Program-made: the position numbers and the translations under genes | The notes under the pieces: generated by a model | Database searches by the model: none | What the model saw: only the letters and a program-made list of their open reading frames with translations | Told to the model about the DNA's origin: nothing | In this document: piece after piece, positions 43,423 to 51,736 of the stretch | How positions within the stretch are numbered: the first letter of the stretch is position 1 | Layout of the letters: each line of letters opens with the position of its first letter | Assembly (NCBI GenBank): GCA_020435995.1 | Contig: JAGQYO010000005.1 | Location: 41,472-105,471, forward strand | Source of the DNA: Flavobacteriales bacterium | GTDB taxonomy: Bacteria; Bacteroidota; Bacteroidia; Flavobacteriales_G; Salibacteraceae | Length of the DNA stretch: 64,000 bases | Direction: 5' to 3'

Positions 43423-46400
43423 ATGAAAAAGATTCTAATTTCTATTTGCATTTGCATTTCATTTTATACGGCACATTCCCAAATGGCAAATTGGGTACAA
43501 GGTGCTGGCACTAGCGGAGATGATAAAATAAACTCCGTAGGCGTTGATGGCTCTGGCAACACGTATGTTGTTGGGCAAATGGGTACTGGCTCCATCACTT
43601 TTGGTACTGATGTGCTTAATAATACGGGCGGAAACCCAAATGGCTTTGTTGCTAAATACAACTCAAGTGGGGTAGCCCAATGGGGTATTCTACTTCACAA
43701 TTATCTGGGCGGACAGGTCACGGATTTACTTGTCGATGCTGGCGGTAATATTATTGTTTGCGGCGAATTCACAGATAGCTTGGAGCTTAACCCAAAGGGA
43801 AGCAGTACCAAAATTCTTACGCAAGCGTCCTATATAGGCGCCAAAAACTTTTACATAGCTAAATACAATTCTAATGGCATTCTGCAGTGGCACAACTACA
43901 TGCAAAGTAGTGGCGAGTGGGATGCACGAGGAATAACGGCGGATCCTTCGGGAAACATTTACGTAACTGGCTCTGGGTATGGTGACTTGGTAAATAATTT
44001 GGCCACCGATTCGGCAAAAGACCTAACTAGTGCAGTAGAAATGCCATTTATAGCCAAGTTTACCAGTTCAGGTGCTTATGAAAAAGTCATTATCATTAGA
44101 ACAGCGGCAGACAACTTAGGGGCAAAAGCCTACGACATTGGAGTGGGTAAGGATGGTAAAATTGTGGTGTGCGGAAGTACCGAAGATTCTATAACCATAG
44201 GAGGTTCTAAAAAAGTTCCGGATTTGATGAATTCGAAAGCCGATGCTTTTATCGCTAAATACACAAATCAATTACAAGATGATTGGGGACTTCTCATCGG
44301 AGGAGAAGATGAGGATGAGGCTCTGGCATTATTTGTCGATGATTCTTCTATGGTTTGGATTACTGGCTCGATGCAAAACTCCTTTTCTGTCGCTTCCGAC
44401 AATTTGACTTCTAATGGAGCCAAAGACGTTTTGTTTGTAAAAATTAATGCCAACGGTGCTCCCATCGGCGGATTCAATTTAGGAGGTTCTGGAAATGATT
44501 TAGGGCTTGCTATCGACTTCGACAACAACCAAACTCCTTGGGTTTCTGGGGTTTTTACAGGCTCAGCCGTAGACTTTGACCCAGGAACTGGAACTCACAC
44601 ATTGAACGGCGGTACAAATGAAGAAGCATTTATCGCACACTATGATCGAATTGGGGATTACTTAAGCGCCATAGCCATTGGAGACGCAAGCACAGGAGCA
44701 GAAAGAGGGCATTCGATTGTATATGCCGGAACATCCGATTTGTACTTAGCTGGTTTGTTTAGTAGCGGAAACGCAGAATTCAATCCTCTGGGAACCTCAC
44801 TCAAACTAAACAACCTAGGTGATCGGGATGCCTTTGTCGCAAAATACTCTGCCGTTTCGTGTCCCGTAGACGATGCAGGTGCCATTAAGGGTTCAGGAAA
44901 ATTATGTATGGGAGATGAAAGAACGTTTTCTATCAGTCCAGTTAATGGGGCAACCACGTACAACTGGGTTTTTCAGGGCGATCCACAACAAATCATTCAT
45001 GGGCAAGGCACAAATACCCTTACCATATTGGTAAACAACAGCCAAAGCTCAACACTAGTAGTTACCCCAGGAAACGGAACCTGCACTGGAGCCCCTGCAA
45101 ATCTCAATTTAACTGTAGCTACTCCCCCAACTTGGGACAACATCAACACTACCAACCCTACATGTGGTAAAAACAATGGATCTATTTCAGTTTCCATGAA
45201 TGGGGTAGGCCCATTCACTTATTTATGGTCTAATGGTGATATAGTTGCTCAACCAGATTCACTTACATCCGGTGGATATAACGTTACCGTTACCGATAAT
45301 GGTACTTCGTGCCAAACAGATTCTCTGATTTCCTTGAACGATGATGGCGCACCTTCTATCACAGCTGCGGTATTAACTAAACCTAAGTGTTTTGGCGAAG
45401 CCAATGGCTCTATTTCTTTAACGCTCACTGGTGGAACAACTCCCATAAAGTATTCTTGGTCAAATGGAGACACCACAAAAGATATTAGTGGAGTTGAGGC
45501 AGGCGGGCACAGAGTTGTCATAAAAGACGCTAACGGTTGTAGTACATCCCAAATTTACTATTTGGGAGAAAACGCCGAATTAAAAGCAAGGGTAACCGTT
45601 CAAAACAACTCTACCTGTGGTGTTAACGATGGCGTAGTTACGGCCATCCCATCAGGAGGAGTTGAGCCTTACAAGTATTTGTGGAGCAATTCTGACACAT
45701 CCAAAGTACTTAACGGCCTTACTGTGGGTGCATATAAATTGGTGTTAACGGATAGCCTCGGCTGTAAAGATTCGGTTTATGCCGATGTTTCAGACAATAA
45801 AGGCCCTACCATCACCCTAGATTCCTTATTCGATCACGATTGTCAACTTTCAAACGGTTCGATTTATATCTCAGGTACTTTCTCCCTACCTCTCACTTAC
45901 GCTTGGTCTAATAGCACAAGCAGCGAAGACCTTACAGGCGTTGGATCTGGTTTATATTCGGTGACCGCCTCAGGTGGAAGTTGTAAAGGGATTAAAACTT
46001 TCGAAGTAAAAACCAAAACTCCAAAGATGAACCCTATTTGTATGGTAACCGTGGACGATTCTTCAAAGAAGAATCTTTTGGTATTTGAAAGAGGTGCTAA
46101 AGGCACTATTGCGAGATATATTTTCTATCACGAAAGTTGGCAGCCGGGTTTTTACCACGAAATAGGCTCTAGTCATGTAGATAGCCTAAGCTATTGGATC
46201 GATCCACTTTCAGACCCCCAATTAAAAGCATGGAAATATAAAATGGTTGTGGAAGATAAATGTGGTGCGGTATCCGATCCAAGTACCTCGCACAGCACCC
46301 TTCATCTGGTAGTAGAAAATGGAGCTTTGGGAACCAATAATTTGAGATGGACACCATACAATGGATTCCCCTATGATACGGTATATGTAGATCGTTTTGA

Positions 46401-46911
46401 AACTGGAAAAGGATGGACAACTATAGATTCTGTACCTGCACAAAACACAACTTACACCGATGCAAACGCACCCAAAAACGATAAAGGATTGTTATATGCT
46501 TTGGGTATCCAGCATCCTTTTGGCTGTTTGGCAACAAGAGCAAATTCCAAAAACTTCAATACCTCTCGCTCAAACCGCAGTGCGCCTCCTAGTGCGTTAA
46601 AGGCGGATACTACGGATACAACAACGAAGCCGGTACCTAATTTTATACATAAAGGCGTGTACGGAAACCAATATTTGGTATACCCAAACCCTAATCAAGG
46701 AGTTTTTAAAGTGAAAATTCCGAATAGTGACTCAAAACTGATAGGTATCCAATTGTACGATTTGAATGGAAGAATCATTTGGTCTGAAACCAATGGGCTT
46801 GTAGATGAAACCGAGCTCAACATCGACCTGAAGGAAGCAAAACCTGGAACCTACCTGTTAGAAATCGAAGATTCGGGAGGAAGAGAACATTGGAGAATCG
46901 TTATACAGTAA
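43423..46911 (+). CDS. T9SS-exported adhesin-like protein with SBBP and SprB repeats
   Basis: A 1162-aa secreted surface protein. A signal peptide (residues 1-20) is followed by SBBP-type repeats (about 20-480, each with a GNTYVVG/GNIIVCG-like strand and AKYNSSG). An Ig-like segment with CPVDDAG follows. About four SprB repeats span about 585-865 (for example FTYLWSNGD, IKYSWSNGDTTK and YKYLWSNSDTSK). It ends in a type A T9SS C-terminal domain (YPNPNQGVFKV, PGTYLLEI). The T9SS exports it and attaches it at the cell surface, where it may act in adhesion or gliding. A terminator lies 10 bp downstream. Confidence 0.93.
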   Translation: MKKILISICICISFYTAHSQMANWVQGAGTSGDDKINSVGVDGSGNTYVVGQMGTGSITFGTDVLNNTGGNPNGFVAKYNSSGVAQWGILLHNYLGGQVTDLLVDAGGNIIVCGEFTDSLELNPKGSSTKILTQASYIGAKNFYIAKYNSNGILQWHNYMQSSGEWDARGITADPSGNIYVTGSGYGDLVNNLATDSAKDLTSAVEMPFIAKFTSSGAYEKVIIIRTAADNLGAKAYDIGVGKDGKIVVCGSTEDSITIGGSKKVPDLMNSKADAFIAKYTNQLQDDWGLLIGGEDEDEALALFVDDSSMVWITGSMQNSFSVASDNLTSNGAKDVLFVKINANGAPIGGFNLGGSGNDLGLAIDFDNNQTPWVSGVFTGSAVDFDPGTGTHTLNGGTNEEAFIAHYDRIGDYLSAIAIGDASTGAERGHSIVYAGTSDLYLAGLFSSGNAEFNPLGTSLKLNNLGDRDAFVAKYSAVSCPVDDAGAIKGSGKLCMGDERTFSISPVNGATTYNWVFQGDPQQIIHGQGTNTLTILVNNSQSSTLVVTPGNGTCTGAPANLNLTVATPPTWDNINTTNPTCGKNNGSISVSMNGVGPFTYLWSNGDIVAQPDSLTSGGYNVTVTDNGTSCQTDSLISLNDDGAPSITAAVLTKPKCFGEANGSISLTLTGGTTPIKYSWSNGDTTKDISGVEAGGHRVVIKDANGCSTSQIYYLGENAELKARVTVQNNSTCGVNDGVVTAIPSGGVEPYKYLWSNSDTSKVLNGLTVGAYKLVLTDSLGCKDSVYADVSDNKGPTITLDSLFDHDCQLSNGSIYISGTFSLPLTYAWSNSTSSEDLTGVGSGLYSVTASGGSCKGIKTFEVKTKTPKMNPICMVTVDDSSKKNLLVFERGAKGTIARYIFYHESWQPGFYHEIGSSHVDSLSYWIDPLSDPQLKAWKYKMVVEDKCGAVSDPSTSHSTLHLVVENGALGTNNLRWTPYNGFPYDTVYVDRFETGKGWTTIDSVPAQNTTYTDANAPKNDKGLLYALGIQHPFGCLATRANSKNFNTSRSNRSAPPSALKADTTDTTTKPVPNFIHKGVYGNQYLVYPNPNQGVFKVKIPNSDSKLIGIQLYDLNGRIIWSETNGLVDETELNIDLKEAKPGTYLLEIEDSGGREHWRIVIQ

Positions 46912-46920
46912 TTAAAACTA

Positions 46921-46946
46921 AACCCCTCCGTTGAGGGGTTTTTTAT
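46921..46946 (+). terminator. Terminator of the SprB-repeat protein gene
   Basis: An 8-bp stem AACCCCTC/GAGGGGTT with loop CGTT is followed by T6. It starts 10 bp after the stop and 11 bp before the next ATG. Confidence 0.9.
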
Positions 46947-46956
46947 TTTTACACCG

Positions 46957-49512
46957 ATGAAATCTTTTGGGATTAAGTGCCTTTTGTTTTTGCTTAGCTT
47001 TAACTTATTTGAAGTAAAAGGCCAGCATTTAAGTGGCATTCCTTTAATTGAAAACTACACCATTCACGATTATAAATCAGTGCCGCAAAACTGGGATTTG
47101 GTACAAGACCAACGAGGTAAACTACTTGTGGCCAACAACTTAGGGCTACTCACTTATGACGGGAATAAATGGGAACTTCATGACGAATCGTTTAACAACC
47201 AATTATTTACTGTTGCACGAATCGGAGACTCTATTTACGTCGGTGGGGAAAACAACTTCGGACTTGTAAAATCGGATTCGGCCGGCCGGTTTCGCTTTGA
47301 AAGTCTAATCCATTTAATTCCCGACTCCATCTCTGAATTTGGGTCAGTGAGGGAAATTCTAAAATGGAGGGACAATCTTGTGCTTCGCACCTCAGATTTT
47401 CTTTTTGTTATTGGCGAAAAGTCAGTCAGCGCCATTAGCCAAGAAGACCCAATAGACCATGTTTTTCGTTACAGAGAAAACCTATACGTTTATTTGAATA
47501 CAGGTGGTCTGCGTCGCTTCGAAAACGGAGAGTTATTGCCTCTTCCAGGCGGTCATATTTTTACTCATAACCAACCAGTAGGCGTTGTTGAGTGGGACAA
47601 TGAACATTATGTTCTTACCCAAAAAGAAGGTTTGGTTCACATTCAACTGAACAAATTTGGATTTGAAATTCGCTGTCGAAAAAAAGAAAGCCCGCTTGAT
47701 GACTATCTCAAATCGAAACGAATCCTCCAATGCGAACAAGTTGGCCCACATACTTACGGCTTAAGCGTAGAAGAAAATGGACTGGTTATCGTAGAAAATT
47801 GGAATAGAATTTCGGCGAAAATCAACCACAGTAACGGCCTGCAAGACGAATCGATAAATGGTATGTACAAAGGCCTTGATGGCTCCTTATGGCTTGCCTT
47901 ACAAAATGGAATTTCAAGAATTGCGCTTGACTACCCAGTTAGAAAATACGACGCACGCAATGGTCTTGCTGGAATTGTGGAGGCTCTCACTATTCACAAC
48001 AATCAACTCTTTGCGGCCACAAACGATGGCATTTTTACAAAAGGTGCGTCCAACGACCAATTTGAATTAATTGCTCCTTTAACCAGTTGGGACATCACGT
48101 CCGTTGATGTATCCAGCGAATCCAAGCTTTTGGTAGCCACCAATAATGAGATACAAGAAATCAATAAGGATGGTTCGTTAAGTGTAATTGCCGAGTGTTA
48201 TCCCTGGTCATTAAAAGCCTCCCGTTTTGATCAAAACACGGTTTACATCGGCCTCGATCCGGGTGTGTTTGCCATTCGTTGGAATGGCTCCAAATGGATT
48301 TCTTCACAAGAAAACCGCTTTATTGATCAGCAGATTAATAACATAACTGAAGACGCAGATGGTAACCTGTGGTATGGTACCCGCTCCGAGCATTTGTTTT
48401 CTGGCCCCGCACTCAAATGGTATGGGGATTCAGTGGATTTCGGCGAAGTGATTAATCTTTTCGATGGGCAAGATTTTTTGGGTGACCCCGTTCGAACCGT
48501 GTTCTTTCAAAATGAGCTGCTGATTGGTTCTGTGAAGGGGATTCGCAATCCCAAATTAGATTTGGAAATTGACTCTTCGTTCCAATTAAAAAGAAAGGAT
48601 GGTTATATACATAGGCTGCACACTCACAAACTCAATAACCAGCTCTGGGCATCGGTATACAGCGAAAATGATATTTGGGAGGTGGGTTTTTTTGATTCAA
48701 AAAAAACTTGGAATTATAAATTTTTTAATCCGCTCGCTCAAGATATTATTCACTGTTATCAAGAAGAAGGAAAAAATAAAATGTGGCTCGGAAGCCCCAC
48801 TGGGGTTTATGAAGTGGCCCTAAACTCAACGTTTTCTATCAGCGAATCCTATCGCACCATTATAAGGAGAATAGTGGTGAACGGCGACTCCATTATCCAT
48901 TACGGAAATTGGCAAGATTCATTGGGAAAATTTACGACCACTCAACCTATATCGTCCATACCAGAATTCCATTACGAAACCGATGAAATTTCATTTGAAT
49001 TTGGCGCGCTCTCATTTGGAAAAGGCGATAACATGACATACAGCTATTGGCTTGAAGGAGATGATGAAAGCTGGAGCAAGTGGTCGCCGGAGCACAAAAA
49101 AGAATACACCAACCTCCCACCGGGCGAGTATGTATTCAAGGTGAAGGCAAAAAATATATTTGAAACTGAAAGTGAAATTGCGGAATATCGATTTGTAATA
49201 AATAAACCTTGGTTCGAAACCACTTGGTATTATGCCGGTCAAACTGGATTTTTCCTAGCCTTGGTTCTGCTTACCTTCTTTTTAAGTCGCTCAGGACGGT
49301 CCGACAACTTGGCTTCGGTTATTGCCTTTATCACCATTATCACGGTGTTTGAATACCTCATCATGACCATCGAGCCTATTTTTCAAGAATACACTGGCGA
49401 AATTCCAATTTTCAACCTTTTTATGAATGTGCTCTTGGCAATGAGCTTGGTTCCGCTGGAAATATTTATTAAAAAAGCACTCGCAAAACGACGTAAAAAT
49501 GATAAGGTATAG
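46957..49512 (+). CDS. Two-component-type propeller/Y_Y_Y protein lacking a kinase
   Basis: An 851-aa exported protein. A signal peptide (1-22) is followed by repeated propeller blades of the two-component regulator type (LLVANNLGLLTYDGNKWEL, LWYGTRSEHLFSG, MWLGSPTGVYEV). A Y_Y_Y domain (about 665-745, with MTYSYWLEGDDESWSKWSP and LPPGEYVFKVKAKN) follows, then three transmembrane helices. In hybrid sensors this is followed by a histidine kinase; here the protein ends after the third helix with ALAKRRKNDKV. It overlaps the next gene by 14 bp, so the two are coupled. Signal output is unknown. Confidence 0.88.
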   Translation: MKSFGIKCLLFLLSFNLFEVKGQHLSGIPLIENYTIHDYKSVPQNWDLVQDQRGKLLVANNLGLLTYDGNKWELHDESFNNQLFTVARIGDSIYVGGENNFGLVKSDSAGRFRFESLIHLIPDSISEFGSVREILKWRDNLVLRTSDFLFVIGEKSVSAISQEDPIDHVFRYRENLYVYLNTGGLRRFENGELLPLPGGHIFTHNQPVGVVEWDNEHYVLTQKEGLVHIQLNKFGFEIRCRKKESPLDDYLKSKRILQCEQVGPHTYGLSVEENGLVIVENWNRISAKINHSNGLQDESINGMYKGLDGSLWLALQNGISRIALDYPVRKYDARNGLAGIVEALTIHNNQLFAATNDGIFTKGASNDQFELIAPLTSWDITSVDVSSESKLLVATNNEIQEINKDGSLSVIAECYPWSLKASRFDQNTVYIGLDPGVFAIRWNGSKWISSQENRFIDQQINNITEDADGNLWYGTRSEHLFSGPALKWYGDSVDFGEVINLFDGQDFLGDPVRTVFFQNELLIGSVKGIRNPKLDLEIDSSFQLKRKDGYIHRLHTHKLNNQLWASVYSENDIWEVGFFDSKKTWNYKFFNPLAQDIIHCYQEEGKNKMWLGSPTGVYEVALNSTFSISESYRTIIRRIVVNGDSIIHYGNWQDSLGKFTTTQPISSIPEFHYETDEISFEFGALSFGKGDNMTYSYWLEGDDESWSKWSPEHKKEYTNLPPGEYVFKVKAKNIFETESEIAEYRFVINKPWFETTWYYAGQTGFFLALVLLTFFLSRSGRSDNLASVIAFITIITVFEYLIMTIEPIFQEYTGEIPIFNLFMNVLLAMSLVPLEIFIKKALAKRRKNDKV

Positions 49513-50101
49513 TTGCTTCATACTTCTTCTGCTATGTATGCCCTCTTGGGCCCAAGGTCAAAGATTAAAGAAATTCAAAAAGAAAGAAATTCGCCTTATT
49601 GAATCAGCGGCTCCAAATGAACGGCTTCGGGTGCTCACCATAAATGACAAAAAAGATTCTCTCCTGCTAAGAAAACCGTGTAAAAAAGTCAATCTTGAAA
49701 AAGACAAAGAGACTGTTATTTATTTTTCTAAACGTCTGAAAGCAACAGTAACAGATCCTAAAAACATGGGCGTCGGAATTGCCGCTCCACAAGTAGGACT
49801 GCTGCGAAGATTGATTTATGTTCAGCGATTTGATAAGGAGAACTTCCCCTTGGAGTTCTACATTAACCCGAGAATTATTGAATATTCGGATTCATTACAA
49901 CTCGGTAAGGAAGGATGCCTTTCAATTCCAGATAAGAGCGCCGAAGTATTTAGGGCCCAGTTCATTAAAATCGAATATGTAGACATGGATGGAAAAAAAC
50001 ACATCGAAGAAATAAGCGGGTTCACTTCGGTAATTTTCCAGCATGAGATCGACCACTTGGATGGTATTCTCTACCTCGATCATTTGAAAATTGAAGACTA
50101 G
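49499..50101 (+). CDS. Exported peptide deformylase-family protein
   Basis: A 200-aa protein of the peptide deformylase family, which removes the formyl group from nascent proteins. All three motifs are intact: GVGIAAPQ (91-98), EGCLS (138-142, metal Cys140) and QHEIDH (181-186, His182 and His186, catalytic Glu183). Unusually, the first 20 residues are a Sec signal (MIRYSCFILLLLCMPSWAQG) followed by a basic linker, so it is likely outside the cytoplasm, where formyl-Met proteins are not normally processed. It overlaps the propeller gene by 14 bp. Residue conservation suggests an active metal site; substrate unknown. Confidence 0.88.
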   Translation: MIRYSCFILLLLCMPSWAQGQRLKKFKKKEIRLIESAAPNERLRVLTINDKKDSLLLRKPCKKVNLEKDKETVIYFSKRLKATVTDPKNMGVGIAAPQVGLLRRLIYVQRFDKENFPLEFYINPRIIEYSDSLQLGKEGCLSIPDKSAEVFRAQFIKIEYVDMDGKKHIEEISGFTSVIFQHEIDHLDGILYLDHLKIED

Positions 50102-50385
50102 GTTCCCTTAAAATAGGTCGAAATAGTTTTTACATATTCTTCGAATGCCGCGCGACCTAATGGGTCAATTTTACAAATGGTGAGTGGATAGTTTCCCCGG
50201 AATGTTTTTTTAACCGAAAGGTATCCAGCGTTTTTCAATTTCTGAATTTGAACGCTTAAATTTCCCCTTGTAGATTCCGTTTTTTCGAGGAGATAATTGA
50301 ACTCTGCATCATCCACAGTCATGAGTAAACTCATGATGGCCAATCGCAATTCGTTATGTAAAAGTGGGTCTAGCTTTTTCAGCAT
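50098..50385 (-). CDS. Winged-helix DNA-binding regulator
   Basis: A 95-aa protein of the HTH_27 (winged helix, MarR/PadR-like) type. Residues 8-80 contain LLHNELRLAIMSLLM, the recognition helix region STRGNLSVQIQKLKNAGYLSVKK and a wing (TFRGNYPLTICKI). It is the last gene of a four-gene operon and likely controls it or its neighbours. The 3' end overlaps the convergent PDF gene by 4 bp. Confidence 0.85.
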   Translation of the reverse strand: MLKKLDPLLHNELRLAIMSLLMTVDDAEFNYLLEKTESTRGNLSVQIQKLKNAGYLSVKKTFRGNYPLTICKIDPLGRAAFEEYVKTISTYFKGT

Positions 50386-50387
50386 GA

Positions 50388-50951
50388 TTAAAGATAAAAA
50401 CGAAACCCAGTTCCTATGCTAAAACCATTATAATAAATGGGATTGTTCAATAACAAATCACCTCTTGCACCTGCTCCAGTAGCGCCTAATTCAATATAAT
50501 ATGAGGCAACCTCACCTTCATTTGCGCTCATAAACATTTCAAATCCAAACAAGCCATATCCGCCCATAAAAACTCCCTCATTTGAAATATTAGAACTGGG
50601 TACGCCCACAACTGCACCACCCTCGCCGTACAACCGAAGAAATGGAGCTGGCCTACCTCCTACGCCAACCAAACCCAGCCTAGATACAAAATACGGCGAC
50701 CAAGTATCTTCCTTAAGCGTAGGGTCAAAGTGATCGTGAAATTGAATAAGCGTGTTTAACCTAACCGCCAATGAATTGTAGACAAAGTATGGCGAGGTAA
50801 AATCCAATCCCATCCCAAAATCATCCTGAACATTTACCAGCTTCATTCCAAATGAGAATTGGTTTGACTTGCTTTTTTGTTCTTCGTTTTGGCCAAATGC
50901 CACCATGTTTAAGCAAAGCAAAATGACTAAAAAAATATTGCAGTGTTTCAT
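50388..50951 (-). CDS. Predicted outer-membrane protein
   Basis: A 187-aa exported protein with a signal peptide (1-20, ending VAFGQ). The mature part has alternating aromatic strands (FSFGMKLVNVQDDFGMG, YIELGATGAGARG) and ends GTGFRFYL, which suits a small outer-membrane barrel. It lies between the membrane protein (3 bp) and the regulator (2 bp). No family recognised. Confidence 0.65.
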   Translation of the reverse strand: MKHCNIFLVILLCLNMVAFGQNEEQKSKSNQFSFGMKLVNVQDDFGMGLDFTSPYFVYNSLAVRLNTLIQFHDHFDPTLKEDTWSPYFVSRLGLVGVGGRPAPFLRLYGEGGAVVGVPSSNISNEGVFMGGYGLFGFEMFMSANEGEVASYYIELGATGAGARGDLLLNNPIYYNGFSIGTGFRFYL

Positions 50952-50954
50952 AAT

Positions 50955-51527
50955 TCATTGTTTTTGTTGAAGTAAATACCCTGGAATAAGGTAAGCCACA
51001 ATAATGGAGGCCCCTAGTAAAATAAGCTGCAAAGAAAATGGAACGAAAAAAGCCGCGATAGCCAATAACCAACAAGCTATGGCACCAATTTTTAATGGCA
51101 TAAACTGTAATATACCACCTGTAACGAAGGTGCCCAAGGCGTAGAGTAACATAATTATAGGATAGGTTTTTGAAAACCCAATCCATGGCATACAACCCAA
51201 TATGGTCAGTAAAAAAACGGCAAAACCGCCCCATAAGTAAGCCAAACTCCGGTCTAAATGAGTTGCAGTAAGTTTCACTCGCGCTTGGCGAGAGCCTATG
51301 ATGGCAGCGGCTACGCCTCCCAATATCATCATAATCGGCCAAACAATCCATGGCATTTTATAATGTGCTACTTCGAGCAATAAATAATGGCCTATGGCGG
51401 CAATTAAGGTGAGCCAACCCCACAAAAGAAAAAATACGGCCTGATGCTTTGCATTGAATTGAGTCTGGTGGATCATTTTGGTGATGATAGCCAAACTCTC
51501 CTTTGGGTCTAATTCTTTTGGGTTCAT
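50955..51527 (-). CDS. Multi-pass membrane protein of unknown function
   Basis: A 190-aa integral membrane protein with about five or six hydrophobic segments (for example HQAVFFLLWGWLTLIAAIG, IVWPIMMILGGVAAAI and LQLILLGASIIVAYLI). It starts with a soluble MNPKELDPKESLAIITKMI. Its ATG overlaps the stop of the small upstream ORF (ATGA), so translation is coupled. It is in an operon with a winged-helix regulator. It has no recognisable transport motif. Confidence 0.75.
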   Translation of the reverse strand: MNPKELDPKESLAIITKMIHQTQFNAKHQAVFFLLWGWLTLIAAIGHYLLLEVAHYKMPWIVWPIMMILGGVAAAIIGSRQARVKLTATHLDRSLAYLWGGFAVFLLTILGCMPWIGFSKTYPIIMLLYALGTFVTGGILQFMPLKIGAIACWLLAIAAFFVPFSLQLILLGASIIVAYLIPGYLLQQKQ

Positions 51528-51691
51528 TTTTTACGGTTTAATAAGATAAAAACTATAGCGGCAGCCAATAAGCCAGTTCCGATACCTATAAACATATAAG
51601 CTTTCATATTTCCTAATAAAAGACCGAGTCCCATACCTAGCATTGTTCCTCCTGCTATTAGATAGCCCGAATTGCTGTATTTATTTTTCAT
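51524..51691 (-). CDS. 55-aa two-helix membrane protein
   Basis: A 55-codon frame starting MKNKYSNSGYLIAGG and ending VFILLNRKK. Two hydrophobic segments (about 10-27 and 32-51) separated by GNMKAY predict a small two-pass membrane protein. Its stop overlaps the ATG of the next gene by 4 bp (ATGA). A perfect -7 promoter motif lies 24 bp upstream. Together these make it a credible first gene of the operon. Confidence 0.72.
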   Translation of the reverse strand: MKNKYSNSGYLIAGGTMLGMGLGLLLGNMKAYMFIGIGTGLLAAAIVFILLNRKK

Positions 51692-51714
51692 ATAAACTTG
51701 TTTATTTTGTAAAC

Positions 51715-51722
51715 CAAATGTA
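51715..51722 (-). promoter_or_regulatory. -7 promoter element of the membrane/regulator operon
   Basis: TACATTTG on the minus strand, a perfect TAnnTTTG, is 24 bp before the small ORF start at 51691. No clear -33 TTG at consensus spacing. Confidence 0.55.
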
Positions 51723-51736
51723 TAAAAAAAACGAAC

